From Delphinapterus leucas (Eukaryota; Chordata; Mammalia; Artiodactyla; Monodontidae), in NCBI RefSeq assembly GCF_002288925.2, contig NW_022098023.1, positions 29,281,850-29,345,849 on the forward strand: DNA of 64,000 nucleotides, in the 5' to 3' direction. A program made the translations under genes and the position numbers. Below the pieces are notes generated by a model. It had not been told where the DNA came from. It saw only the letters and a program-made list of their open reading frames with translations, and searched no databases. Positions within the stretch are counted from its first letter, which is position 1; each line of letters begins with the position of its first letter. Of the stretch, positions 10,556 through 22,628 are shown one piece after another.

Positions 10556-12650
10556 GTTACTTTTATTTTTAAGCCATATTTATTGATGTGTAATTTGTTT
10601 ACAGTAAAATTTATTCTTTTTTAGGTATACAGTTTATTTTTGACAAATGTATACAATTGCATGACCACCATGGCAGCAATGATACAGAACGTTTTTATCA
10701 TCTCAGGGAGTCTCTAGTGCCTGTTTTTGGTGTATATCCTCCACTTCCCCCACACACCTTCCTTCTGGTAACCATTGACTTGATTTCTGTATCTATAGTT
10801 TTGCCTTTTCCAGAATGCCATAGAAATAGATTATACAGTATGTAGCCGTTAATGTTTGACTTGTTGCACTTAGCATAATGCCCTTGAGATTAATGTTGAT
10901 GCAGGTATAAGAAATTTCTTTCTATTGCTGAGTAGTATTCAGTTGTATCATATATCACAATTTCTCTATATATTTGACAATTTTTGGACATTTGGGTTGT
11001 TTCCAATTTTTGAAAATTATGAGTAGAGCTGATATAAACTCCCATGTACAGTACTTTGTGTGCACATATATTTTTATTTCTCTTGGGTAAATACTTAGGA
11101 ATGGCATTGTTGGGTTGTATGGTGAGTATGTTTAATGTTATAAGAAACTGTCTGTTTTCCAAAGTAGCTATCCCCAGCCATGCCATTTTTGCTTTCCCAT
11201 CAGTAATGTATCAGACTTCCAATTGTGCCACATCCTTGATAGCACTTGTTATTGGCAGTTCATTTTTTTTTTAATTTAGCCATTCAGTAGGTATGTAGTG
11301 ATGTCTCTGTGGTTTTAGTTTGCATTTCCCTAAAGGCAAGCTTAGTTGACCAACTTTTTATGTGCTTTTTTGCAATTTATATCTCAATTTTGTTGAAATA
11401 TCTGTTCAAATTTCTTAACTCATTTTTCTAAATTGTTTTTTATTATTATAAATGAGTTGTAAGAGTTTTTAAAACTACACTTTGGATACAAGTTGTTTAT
11501 CAGATTTTGTAAATATTTTCTCCCAGTCAGTGGCTTGCCCTTTCATTTTCTTAACAGCATTCTTAAAAAGCAGAAAATTTTGATTTATGAAGTCCAACTT
11601 ATCAAGTTTTTTTCTTTTTCTTTAATGGCACATGCTTTTTTGGTCCAAATAAGTTTTTTCCTAAACCAATGTCATAAAGATTTTCTCTTATGTTTTCTTC
11701 TAAAAGATGTATAGTTTCAGGTTTTACATTTAGGTCTGTAATCCATTTTGAGTTGATTTATGCTTAAGGTGTCAGGTATGGGTCAAACTTAATTTTTTGT
11801 ATGTGGAAGTGCGTATGTTTTTGGAAAGACTATCCTTTGGCCATTGATTTACTGTGATACATTTGTTGAAAATCAGTTGACCATGTGTATGTGTGGAGGT
11901 TCATTTCTAAACTTCATTTGTTCCTGTTTTACACTAATACTGTCTTTATCATTACAGCTTTATAGTTAATCTGAAATCATGGAGTCTAAGTACTCCAACT
12001 TTTTTCTTCTTTTCAAAATTGTTTTCGTTATATATGTCACTTTACGATTTCTACAAAAAAGAACATTTTGGAATTTTGATTGGAATTGTGTTTAATCTGC
12101 ATATCAATTTATGGAAAATTAATATCTTAACAATATTATGGTTATTTCAATCTATGGGTATGATGTAACTCCCATTTGTTTAGATTTTATTAATTTTTCC
12201 ATTAATTTTTGTAATTTCCAGCAGATCTTGCAATTATTTTTAAAGATTATATCCAGGAATTTCATGTATGGATATAAAATTTCATGTATGGAATTTCATG
12301 CATGGTCCTATTGTAAATGACACTATTTTTAAAAATTTTATTTCTAATTGTGCATTGGCACTATATCGAAAACATTTGATTTTTGCATATTGACATTTAT
12401 CATTCAAACTTGCTAAACTAACTTATTAGTTCTAGTTGTTGTGGGGTTTTTTTTGTAGATTATTTGGGACTTTCTATTTAGATGGTCATGTCATCTGTGA
12501 CTAAAAGCTTTTTATTTCTTCCCTTCCCATTTTTATGCCTTTTATATTTTTCTTGCCTTAATGCAAAGTTTAGGATCTCTAGTACAATGCTGAATAGAAA
12601 TGAAGTGGTAAGAGCAGAAATACTTGCCTTATCTCCTTTTCTTAATATAT
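10556..12650 (-). mobile_element. Long antisense L1M copy (3' UTR and much of ORF2)
   Basis: Read on the minus strand, the element runs from the ORF2 reverse transcriptase (near 12650) to the 3' UTR (near 10560). Markers are the 3' end 'TTTATTGATGTGTAATTTG', the ORF2 C-terminus around 10890-11190 (minus frame with EYYSAIE), and the RT region around 12540-12640. Every frame carries stops. A local triplication of ATTTCATGTATGG lies inside it at 12259-12305. It is an old, inactive L1. Confidence 0.88.
12259..12305. repeat. Three copies of a 13-base unit
   Basis: ATTTCATGTATGG at 12259-12271 and 12279-12291 and ATTTCATGCATGG at 12293-12305, inside the antisense L1M. It is probably a small local duplication. 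Confidence 0.85.
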
Positions 12651-13039
12651 TCAATTAAAAGTATAAAGATAGTAAAAATCAGAGTGGTGTCAGAAGCTAA
12701 GTTCTAGCTCCAGATCTACCATTAACTGTTAATTGAGATACTAATTTCCTCTTTATTGTAATGAATATCCCCAAGAATGAAAAGTGTTTAATACCAAATT
12801 AAAAACCTATTTACAGTATGAAATAAAATATCAGATTTCCTGATCATATTTTGTATTTATATGAATGAAACAGAAAAATGCCTGAGATTTGATTAAACTT
12901 CCTGATCCATAGGCAATGACATTTAAGGATATATCCATATAGTTATACCTATTACTCAACAGTACTTGAATCTTATTGCTTAGTCACATATTGTGTACAC
13001 ATTAAATATTTAGATAATTATAAATCTAAAGTTAAAAAT

Positions 13040-13192
13040 AAGCTATGAGGCTATATTGTACAACACAGGAAATATAGCCGATATTTTATAATAACTATAA
13101 ATGGAATATAACCTTTAACAATTGTGAATCACTGTATTGTACACCTCAAACTTATATAATGTTGTACATCAAATATACCTCAAAAAAAATAC
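13040..13192 (+). mobile_element. L1 3' terminal fragment
   Basis: 'ATATTGTACAACACAGGAAA', 'ATTTTATAATAACTATAAAT' and 'CACCTCAAACTTATATAATG' followed by an A-run are in the order of an artiodactyl L1 3' terminus. Confidence 0.75.
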
Positions 13193-15550
13193 CCAGATTT
13201 TTTTGTTAATCAATTAAAAAGTTATCTACTTGCAATTTTAGTTTTTGTGTACCCTGCCTTCTAAGATTACAGTTGGTGATTGAAAATAAGATATGAATTG
13301 CATTATAAATTATAACATTAGTTTTATGGTTTTAAAATTAGCTTTTTGTAGGTTGAAATTGTGAAAATTAATTCTTTAGATCTGAATGTCTTTGGGTAAA
13401 TACAATTAAAATTTTCTTAAGTTTCTCAAGAGTGGCTAGAAGCAGGCTTTAGATGATGGTGACCCTACCCAGAATGTGTACCTAATTCTCATTGTTTTTT
13501 AATAAAAGAATGTGAAAACAACAATTCAGTGAGGAATTTTTAAAAAATATACAAATGTGCTCTTTCCATTTATACTTGCTTGAATTTAACCTCTTTTTCC
13601 CTTTCACCCAGAGGTATCTGTTACCTTAGGAAGATATGGATTGTAATAATTTGGAATGTAAAATAGCCAATTTTAGCTTTTGACTCACAAAATAGGATCT
13701 TACAGACCATAGACAGACAATAGTTCTGAAAGCCTTTGCATATCGAGTAAAACTTGGTGATCTGAACTGAGATTTTAAGCCATAGGTAGTAAGAACTCAA
13801 GATACGCCCAGGTTAAAAATGAAGTCTAAAAGTTCTTTTAATTAAATTTTTTTAAGTTTAATTTTTTATTTTTGGTGAGAACATTTAAGTTCTACTCTCT
13901 TAACCAATTTTTATAAAGATCCTTTTTAACTGAAGTGTGGAGAAGGCAGAGACTCTTAGAAAATGAGACTTTCCCTCAGAGCTCTGCTTTCCCTTTTCCA
14001 ACCTTTATCCTTCAGGCTTTGCCTTGGGTGTGAACCCTAAGAAGGAAGAAACTCTAGGTGGGGACTTCTGGATCTCAGGGCAATTACCACTCAAGGAGTC
14101 CCCTCTCCAATATCCAACACAGAGCAGGTACAGATGAAGGAAACAGTGTTGTGGTATGTTTAGGAAGAAAGAGGGCCTAAGATAATATAAATGTTCCTGA
14201 GTAAAACTCAGCTCTCAAGTGGAGTTGTGTGAATTCCACAGACTCCTTGGTAGCCTGAGAGGGTTATAGAAGATCAGTGAGCAGGAAATTAAGCTGTAGC
14301 TGCAGTGTGGACCCACAAAACAGCTCTGGCTACACATAAGGTAATCTGCAGTGCTCATGAGGGGAATTCTGGACAACAGGGAGAAGTGGCTGATGTCTTT
14401 GGAGACAACTGGCATGCCTTGCCCAGGCTGAGAAAGCAATTCACAATTATATAAATTGATATATAGCCATGGACACATCAGCATTAGAGGCTGTGAGCAG
14501 GTGCGCAAAGACAAAAGGGGCAAGACATTCATTCAGGGGACAGCATTTGGACCTCTGATAATCCAATGCTATGAGAATATTAGCTTTTCTTTTCTCTGTC
14601 CCCAGGCACTATCTTGGCAGGAGGCAAGGATGGGAGACCTCCTTGATGGGGAAGAAAGCCTGGGAGGGAGATTAAACTTTGACCCTGGCCCCATTTATAT
14701 CCAAAATAGAATGACTTCCCTTTAGTTAGAAAGTGTAAATCATTCCTCTAAGCCTGTCATCAGAGGGAAAGACACTCAGGAACAAAATGAAGTATGTCTT
14801 GAATATTAAAGGAACTTTTTGTTTTTTGCACTTTGGGAGTATCATGTGTGAATTCTCATCCTATTCCACCCTTACAGAAAAAACTAATTTTTCAGGACAG
14901 AAAATTTGTTTCATACATGTGGTATGTGGCTACTGACCCTTTCAGTGATGATATTAAGCTGAATGCTTGACTTTCTGGCAAACCCCACCTCTTACCTCTA
15001 TCTTGTCAAATTTGGAGTTAGAAATTCTGAGAAAGCTTTGAAATTTGTCTCTACTTCAGTGAAAATATATTTTGTGTACCATGATGAATCAATTAAAATC
15101 TAAATTTTTGAACAGTAAAACATTCTTTACAAAAAAGTTACTCGTTACTGAAACAAAATTTTAAAAGTGAATACACAAAAGGATTTATATGGCTTTAATT
15201 TAGATGATCAGCCTGAGCTGATCCAATTGCACCTGCCAGCATCAGTTAAAAATAAAATACTAACATGTTTAGGGCTAATGTTCATGAAAGGATGTATTGT
15301 CTATCCAAAACAAAGCAGGATTGTTTCCTCTTGATTGTAAAGGGCTTCTTGCTTCCCCTGATGCTCAAAACTTATGTCATGGGGCTATTTAGAAGTGAGT
15401 AGTATCCACATCTTCTATACTTTGAAAATGAGAGTTGTCATCTGAGTTTCAAGGTTCCCTTAATACCCATGCCAATTTTAGTTTCAGTATTTCAAGAGAA
15501 ATTAGACAGCATGTGTAGGCAAGAGTAATTCAAATGTATTATTTATTCTT
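13193..15550. other. Mostly single-copy DNA
   Basis: About 2.3 kb without a recognised repeat. 13920-14760 has a more balanced base composition and short frames on both strands (14215-14532 minus, 14456-14725 plus). A pyrimidine tract ending in CCAG near 14606 resembles a splice acceptor but no domain follows. I cannot support a gene. Confidence 0.4.
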
Positions 15551-15999
15551 AGATTTTTTTTTTTACATCTTTATTGGAGTATAATTGCTTTACAATGGTG
15601 TGTTAGTTTCTGCTTTATAACAAAGTGAATCAGTTATACATATACATATGTTCCCATATCCCCTCCCTCTTGCGTCTCCCTCCCTCCCACCCTCCCTATC
15701 CCACCCCTCTAGGTGGTCACAAAGCACTGAGCTGATCTCCCTGTGCTATGCGGCTGCTTCCCACTAGCTATCTACCTTACGTTTGGTAGTGTATATATGT
15801 CCATGCCTCTCTCTCGCTTTGTCCCAGCTTACCCTTCCCCCTCCCCATATCCTCAAGTCCATTCTCTAGTAGGTCTGTGTCTTTATTCCTGTCTTACCCC
15901 TAGGTTCTTCATGACATTTTTTTTTCTTAGATTCCATATATATGTGTTAGCATACGGTATTTGTCTTTCTCTTTCTGACTTACTTCACTCTGTATGACA
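15551..15999 (-). mobile_element. Young cetacean L1 3' end, antisense
   Basis: A T-run (15555-15564) precedes 'ACATCTTTATTGGAGTATAA', the C-rich CTCCCTCCCTCCCACCCTCC tract, and 'TGTGCTATGCGGCTGCTTCC', ending at TCTGTATGACA. It shares CTTACGTTTGG and CTCTCTCTCGC with the copy at 48713-49088, including CpGs that decay fast, so the two belong to the same recent subfamily. 5' truncated, no coding content. Confidence 0.93.
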
Positions 16000-16082
16000 T
16001 TTAAGTTTGGAACATGAATCAGATGGACTTAGGTTTAGAAGTAAGGATGAATTTCTTGCCTCCTGATAATCACTGACGATAG

Positions 16083-16263
16083 CAATGGTTCTTAAATTGC
16101 TGTCACTAGATCAGCCACTTCGTGTGGGACCATTCTATGGGAACTTATTAAAATTCTCAAGCCCTGCTCTAGAACTACTGAATCAGAAACTCTGATTGTG
16201 TGGCTTGTATTTTAACAAGACTTCCAGGTGATTCCAATGCATGCTAAAGATTGAAAACCACTA
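16083..16263 (+). mobile_element. MER5A-like hAT element
   Basis: It begins CAATGGTTCTTAAA and ends TTGAAAACCACTA, matching degraded terminal inverted repeats. The middle has 'ACTGAATCAGAAACTCTGAT' and 'TTCCAGGTGATTCCAATGCA', typical of MER5A. The flanking octamers GACGATAG and ATCTATAG agree at 5 of 8 bases, compatible with an old 8-base duplication. Confidence 0.75.
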
Positions 16264-16557
16264 ATCTATAGAATACCACTAAAGAAACATCACTTATCCT
16301 GAAATCCCTTAAAAATGAGACAACTGCATATTTTGAATGCTTTGGTAAAAATCTTTCCAAGAAGTAGCTGGACCAATAATCTATTTAGCATTATTTTACT
16401 TACATGTATTAAAATGTTTAATTATAAATTTCTTAAAATGGTATACATAATGGTATGTATGGTCACTTTTGACTCTAAACATGTATGATATACAAAGATA
16501 AGAAAAGTAAATGTATAAAAGCATTTAGAAATGTGACTGGCCATTAATTGAATGCTA

Positions 16558-16745
16558 ATAAAAAGTGATAACACTTAAGGAGCATCTATTTCATGTAGCA
16601 ACATGCTAGACAGTTTTACATATATTATTTTGTGTAAATATCTAATATTTATAACAAATGTAAAATATCTTCCCAAATGTCACCCAGTTAGGAGGTGATA
16701 AGTCAGATGCAAGTCTGTTCTTCAACTATAGCCTTACCTCCTTAA
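16558..16745 (+). mobile_element. MIR
   Basis: 'AACACTTAAGGAGCATCTAT', 'CATGCTAGACAGTTTTACAT' and GTCACCCAGTTAGGAGGTGAT follow the order of a MIR in sense orientation. Confidence 0.6.
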
Positions 16746-17056
16746 GTTAATTTACTTAAGTGATCCTACTCTAGGAGATTCATTAATGACAATAATAAGA
16801 TATTAGTTTGGAATACTAGTCTCCTAGTAATAATCATTGTGCAGGTAATATCATGTATTTTATTAATATGGTGATACACTGGAATAAAGCCATTGAGGGA
16901 GAGGCTCATCAGTAGCAGCCTTTATATTTATGATGTGCTTAAATATCTCTTCTATCACTTCTCTTTGATGTTAAATCCTCTTTATAATCTGAGTACTTTG
17001 GTGACTCAGACTAAAGCCATGACTTTCCCATGACTCTGTTTTATATATCACTACTT

Positions 17057-17292
17057 AAAGAATAGTCTTGGGCTTCCCTGGTGGCGCAGTGGTTGAGAGT
17101 CCGCCTGCTGATGCAGGGGACGCGGGTTCGTGCCCCGGTCTGGGAAGATCCCACATGCCGCGGAGCATTTGGGCCCGTGAGCCATGGCCGCTGAGCCTGC
17201 ACATCCAGAGCCTGTGCTCCGCAACGGGAGAGGCCACAGCAGTGAGAGGCCTGTGTACCGTAAAAAAAAAAAAAAAAAAAAAGAATAGTCTT
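17057..17292 (+). mobile_element. CHR-type SINE with target-site duplication
   Basis: The body is 17070-17280. The A box TGGCGCAGTGG is at 17082-17092 and the B box GGTTCGTGCCC at 17125-17135, both from a tRNA-derived pol III promoter. A 20-base A tail follows. The target-site duplication AAAGAATAGTCTT lies at 17057-17069 and again, directly after the tail, at 17280-17292. An exact duplication and intact boxes indicate a recent insertion. Confidence 0.96.
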
Positions 17293-17825
17293 CATAACTA
17301 GACTAAGAGAAGAGCATGCAACAAGAATGGAATTTAAGTCAGTAGTTGGCTATATCAAAATTTTATTGCATTATTTTAAAAGTATCTTTTCTCTGAAAAC
17401 TTGGACTCTATGCTACATTATTGCTATCTCAAACATTTTTTTTGGAAAGAGTAGTGACAAACTAAGTTTGAAAAATACCTTATCACTCTGCTATGTTGTT
17501 ATTCCGCTCTGTATAAGTACATATTCAACATCAATGAAATAAAATCCAATTGCCCACAACAGTTAGGCGGAACTAGCAACATCTGGAGGGCTGATATTAT
17601 AGGTGGAAGTAGGGAGAAGACATTCAGGAGACTGCGATTCGATAAAAAGCTATACATTTTTAGTTTATGGGCTCAGAGTTCAAGAGAACACTGCTATTAT
17701 TCAGTCAAACTATCAAGAGGTCATAAGACTCTTGGGTCAGATAAGACTTTTGCTTTCCTCTGAAGCTGCACTAAACCTGGAGTAAAGAACGTTTTTGGAA
17801 AGCATGAACAGATTAGAATAACCAT
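17293..17825. other. Single-copy DNA, no feature supported
   Basis: Short frames at 17327-17542 and 17603-17785 show no domain. Confidence 0.4.
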
Positions 17826-18262
17826 TATGGATTGAATTGTGTCCTCCAAAAAAAGACGTTGAAGTCCTACCCCCCAGTAGCTTATAATACGACCTCATTT
17901 GGAAATAGGGTCATTGCAAATGTAATTAGTTAACATGAGGTCATACTGGGGTAAGGTGGGCCCTTCATCCAATATGACTGGTATTCTTGTAGGAAGTCAG
18001 AAACATGGAGGGAAGAGGGCCATGTGAAGACACTCGCATAGAGACTGAGATTGGAGTAATACACTATAAACTAAGGAATGCCTGGGACTACCAGAAGCTG
18101 AAAGAGGCAAGGAAAGACCCTCCCCTAGAGGCTTCCGTGGGAGAATGCCCCTGTCAACACCTTGATCTGGGAAGTGTGACAGAATACTTTTCGGGTGTTT
18201 TAAGCCACCCCGTTTGTGGTACTCTGTTACGACAGCCCTCGAAAACTAACACAATGAGGTAA
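17826..18262 (+). mobile_element. MaLR-like LTR
   Basis: 'ATGGATTGAATTGTGTCCTC', 'ACCTCATTTGGAAATAGGGT', 'GGCCATGTGAAGACACTCG' and the terminal 'TTTTAAGCCACCCCGTTTGT' with 'TGTTACGACAGCC' follow the order of an ancient MaLR-type LTR. No internal retroviral coding sequence is attached. The exact subfamily is not certain. Confidence 0.65.
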
Positions 18263-18444
18263 TGGGAGAGGAGAGAAAGAACAGAAAAGGGAAACTGGAA
18301 ATTCTCTAAAAAGCATTAGTTAATTCAGCAGAACCAAGAAAGCTGACTCCCAGGCTTACTATGGAAAGGTCAAGAAACAACCTGATTTACCTTGTCTGAT
18401 CCCCCAAAACTCAGGAATTGATAATCCAAGTATGTATGTTAACT
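18263..18444. other. Short spacer between two LTR elements
   Basis: Purine-rich sequence with no recognisable family. Confidence 0.35.
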
Positions 18445-19480
18445 AAGTTCCTGGACCCAATTCCAACATGTGTGTGTGGAGCCTTCCCCACACTAACCAG
18501 CAATTCTTAGATACCTGCAGCATATCCAAGAATTCAATTCAATTCTGACATTATCTACCTGGAGATAGAATCAGATTCTATAGGTAAAGGGTCCAGTCCT
18601 GCAAGACCACCCTTTACTTCATCCACCAATTGCAAGCCCAGGTTACCTGTGCTTCTGACTAACTGACTACAGATTGGAGATTCTAACAACCCCCTCCAAC
18701 TCAAGATACCAATCCTAAGTCCAGACTGTTACCTGTATGTCTAACTGACAGGCTTAGATCAGAAGTTTTCACAACTCCCTCATTGGGTTCAATTACTTTG
18801 CTAGAATAGCTCATAGAACTCAGGAAACCTATTTACTCACTAGATTACCAGTTTATTACAGAGGATATGAATCAACAGCCAGATGAAGAGATGCTTTTGG
18901 TGAGGTCCCGAACATAGGAGCCTCCGTCCTCATGCAGCTTAGGGCTTGGCAAGGTAGCTTGTAGAAGTGTTCAGCTTCCTGGACCTGGAAGCTCTCCAAA
19001 TCCCCTCCTTTTGGGTTTTTATGGAGACTTCATTACTTAGGCATGATTAACTCATTGACCACTGGTGACCGATTCAAGCTTTAGCCAGCCTCTCTCCTCT
19101 CCCAGGAAATCAGGGGGTGTGACTGAAAGTTTCAAACCACTATTCAGTTGGTTCCCCTGGCAACCAGCCCCCATCCTTAGGTACTTTGTAAAAGTCACCT
19201 TCATTAACATAAAGCCAGTTGTGATGGAAAGGGCTTGTTATGAATAATGAGATACCCATTTCACCTTTATGGCTCTGAGGCATTTCCAGGAGTTGTAGAC
19301 AAAAGACCAAATATTACAGAAAAAGAGGCTCCCATTGACTTTATTGCTTAGGAAATTCCAAGGGTTTTGGGAACTGTGAGCCAGGAACTGTGGAGGAAGA
19401 CCAAATATAAGTGAGAAATATATTTTGGTCATCTGAGTGACCAAATATATATATTTATTATAAATCATAATATCACAGTA
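18445..19480 (-). mobile_element. LTR element, copy 1 of a pair in this window
   Basis: About 1 kb similar along its length to 53805-54560 in the same orientation. Shared blocks include a segment before 'CATAGAACTCAGGAAACC', 'GGGTTTTTATGGAGACTTCA', 'CATTACTTAGGCATGATTAA', 'GTGACTGAAAGTTTCAAACC' and 'CTGGCAACCAGCCCCCATCC'. On the minus strand it has CCATAAAAACCC (a TATA-like box) and AATAAACTGG (a poly(A) signal) in the right order for an LTR, hence the strand. No attached retroviral genes, so a solo LTR. Family not named. Confidence 0.75.
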
Positions 19481-20746
19481 TGGAAGCTGAGATGAGGGAG
19501 AGTGGGAGCTGAAGCATAAGTGGATAGAGACAGAATCAAGCAGGAGGCAATAGTATAGAGACGAGGATCATCAGACCAGCCCCATGGGCTTCTGAATAGA
19601 AAGAGATGAAGATCTTGGAGAATCTTCCTGAGATCCTGGAATGTAGCAGCAGGTACTTTTTATATTAAGAGCCCAAGAAATCTAAATCAAGAGTAGGAGG
19701 GAGTTTCAAAAAGTGCTGAGCTAGCATGGACAGATCTCTTGATCTCTTAAATTTTTAATGGTGTGACAATACAATTTAAAGATGGGGCAAGGTGGGAAGA
19801 AAGGCCAGCTTGTAAACAATGATATTACAAAAACAGCTGCATCTTGGCAACAGTGTGATTTGACAGGACTTAAAAAGGTGAAGTCAAATTGAAAGAAGTT
19901 GGGTTCCATGTAAATGTTTTCTAGTTTAGAATAAATTTTTAGAGAGAAGAACACCCAATTAACCCTGGCTATTGAGGAATAGAGATGTTAAGGACAACCA
20001 AGGAATTGCCAGTTACTTCTCTTTAAGGCTATTGGAAAAAGAACCATCATATTCTACCTAAATGCAAAGCCTTTGAAACCTAATTTTAAGTATGAAAATC
20101 TATGAGCAGTTTATTAAAGATACAATTTTTCTTCTTTGTCATAAATCTTTAAATGACTTGGTGTTTCGCTTTTAAATGTATATGGTGTCTTTGTAAAAAT
20201 CTACTTAAATTCTTTTTTTATGCTATACTAATTTAATGAATCACTTTTCATTTGAAAAATAATTGGTTGTCCTGCTGTTTTTCTACCTCAAGTTTGAAAA
20301 ACAATGACCCTAATAGTAGCCGGAAAATGAATGAATGCAAATTCTTCTCAGGAAGGGGAAAATTTCCTCCTTTACCCCTCTTAAGTTCTGTGGCTGGACT
20401 AATAATAAAATCAATGCAAGACAGATTAACAGGAGAAAAAGAAACAAATTTTAATTCATGCACATGGAGGTGGCATAGAAACGGGTCCTAAGAAGTGGCC
20501 AAAGCAGGCAGCTTTTATACTTTTTAGACAAAGAAAATAATAAATTTGGGAGGAATTGACAGGACAAAGAAACTTAGTTTTTGGGTGCTCCATTAGTGAA
20601 GAATCTAAACAGAATGTGGGTTTGGGGTAGTAAATTAAAGAAGTAACAAGATTTGTTTATAGAGGCTTCTCAGGCTGAATTCCTTATCTGCAGAGTGAAC
20701 CTTTCATATGGCGGGTTTATTTCCTGCTTTCAGGGAAAAATATGTT

Positions 20747-20750
<4 letters not shown>
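19481..20750. other. Single-copy or unclassified DNA
   Basis: No gene. 20420-20640 has a repeat-like feel (AGACAGATTAACAGGAGAAA) but could not be assigned. Confidence 0.35.

Positions 20751-20752
<2 letters not shown>

Positions 20753-20777
<25 letters not shown>
20753..20777. repeat. (TA)n microsatellite
   Basis: A run of TA dinucleotides of about 25 bases flanked by TGTGTG and TGTC. Likely to vary in length between individuals. Confidence 0.95.
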
Positions 20778-22275
20778 GTCTTTAATGGCGCAAATAGATA
20801 ATGCTTGTATAATTTAAGTTTGACATTACATTTACCAAAACCGATGGAGTTCATTTTAACTGGTAAATGTAGTAGAAAATAAAAGACTATGAACAAGGAA
20901 AAACAGAGCATGGCTCACCACCCAGTTCTGCAAGAGTTAAAGTTGTAACCCGCTGAGGTTGCCCGTGGACAGTGCATACTGAAAGGAATTCGGGATGAAA
21001 AACAGGATCAGGTACTCTGTACTTCACATAAACAGATCCTTAGATAGTTAAATGTATATGTCAGGAAGAACTTCAGTGATCCCAGATTCTTGCACAGAAT
21101 AGCACTAAAACCATTAACTTGAGATCTCTGTTCTTTGTGATTAGCAGCAACCTTTTACCACGATGTATGATTGACTGCATGTATTTCCTAGCCAAAAAAG
21201 TCATACATAAACTGGCTTCTCCCCTGTCTCTCTCTTTGGAGCAGTTTCCTCAGAGCCACTGAGTGGCTTTCTCCCAGGCTATAGTCCTCAGTAAGTCCTT
21301 GAATAAAACTTAAACTCACAACTCTTATGTTGTATGTTTTTCTTTAAGTCAATGCATCTTAAATTTTGAAGAATTGGCACATGTGGGGAAAAAATCAATG
21401 TTTTGGGGGTTTAATTTTCCTTTAGAAAATAGTTCTAATGCTAACTCTTTTTGTTCACAATGTCCCATTTTCAAATTGTGTAGTTTAAAAAAGTGGATTT
21501 AGGTCAAGGGCTATTTCAAAAATCAAATAGGGTCACTAATTCCCTCAGAGAATTATAAGTAGTTGTGAAGTGAACCAGTTTCCCTAAATGCTGGCTGGAT
21601 GTTATGTATTACTTTAATTCAGGTATTATAACATTAAAGCTTCTTTCAGTTGTGGATTATGTATATTTCAAAAAGACAGCATTACCTCACCTCCTAATTT
21701 GATGTCACTCTTTTTATGAATTTCTTTTTATGGCTTTCTCAAGAGGCTAGGCTACATAAATCAGAAATTCAGACTATAATTTCTTCAAAAACTATTCAGT
21801 TAAATTAAAAATTTAAACTGAAAATAATTTAGTTTCAAAAATATGATGAATACTTATTCTATTGAAAAAATGATGAGTATTGTGACATACACAAAGATGA
21901 TGCAAATATGTGATAATTTGTATAGATACAAAAACGTGATGCATCCTAAAAAAGGAGAAAATATCAACTTTTCTATCACCAGATTTAAAAGTTAGAATTG
22001 TTTACAAAAAATTTTCCCATGAAGATAAATGTTTCAAAGAGTTTGTTTTAATTCCCACTTGTCAAATTCTGTCTTCATCAAATATAAATACAGATGTGAA
22101 ACTTTTGTAAATAATGGTAATGCACTATTACTAAATAGGGTGTTTTTTTTTTTAGAAGTGGGGATGCATTTATCTTGATCAATTTTCACATTCTCACTGA
22201 GTGTGATCAACCGTTCCTTATGTTCAGTGTTTCCTGATGAAATGGCTATAATTAAGTGGGCAGTGTATAGGTGCA
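20778..22275. other. Single-copy DNA, no feature supported
   Basis: AT-rich, no recognised repeat. One short minus frame at 22034-22294 has no domain. Confidence 0.4.
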
Positions 22276-22277
22276 GA

Positions 22278-22512
22278 AAAATAATAGCTAGCACTTATGT
22301 AGTGCTTACTGTGTGCCAGGCTATTTGAAGCTCTTTACACATATTAATACAGTTAATTCTCAGAACAACCCAACAACATGTAACTAATATTCTCTCCATT
22401 TAACGCGGAGAGATTAAGTAACTTGTCCAAGGTTACACAGCTGTTAAGTGACAGGCAGAATTCAGATACAGGTAGTTTGATCCTGGAGATTATGCCTTAG
22501 ACCATAATTCTA
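22278..22512 (+). mobile_element. MIR (nearly full length)
   Basis: 'AATAGCTAGCACTTATGTAG', 'TTACTGTGTGCCAGGCTATT', 'AAGTAACTTGTCCAAGGTTA' and 'CACAGCTGTTAAGTGACAGG' are the MIR core in sense orientation, including the conserved central domain. Confidence 0.92.
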
Positions 22513-22570
22513 TAGCCCAAGATTTTACAGTAATAACTCTGTAGAGTTATTCACTCACAGACTCACCATT

Positions 22571-22628
22571 AAAAATATTGATTATGCTATGGGGTTAGGG
22601 GGCAAAAAAAAAAATATTGATTATGCTA
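22571..22628. repeat. 19-base direct repeat flanking a G-rich insert
   Basis: AAAAATATTGATTATGCTA occurs at 22571-22589 and 22610-22628. The 20 bases between start TGGGGTTAGGGGG and end in an A-run. Confidence 0.9.

Noticed and set aside
15743..15997. Similar 80-90-codon frames (MLCGCFPLAIY...) here and at 39943-40197, 47734-48006 and 48880-49125
   Set aside because: They are antisense translations of the conserved L1 3' UTR, shared because the repeat is shared.
17070..17150. tRNA gene suggested by intact A and B boxes
   Set aside because: The boxes belong to a SINE head: there is a SINE body and A tail after them and no convincing tRNA cloverleaf with anticodon stem was drawn; the same holds for the other SINE copies.
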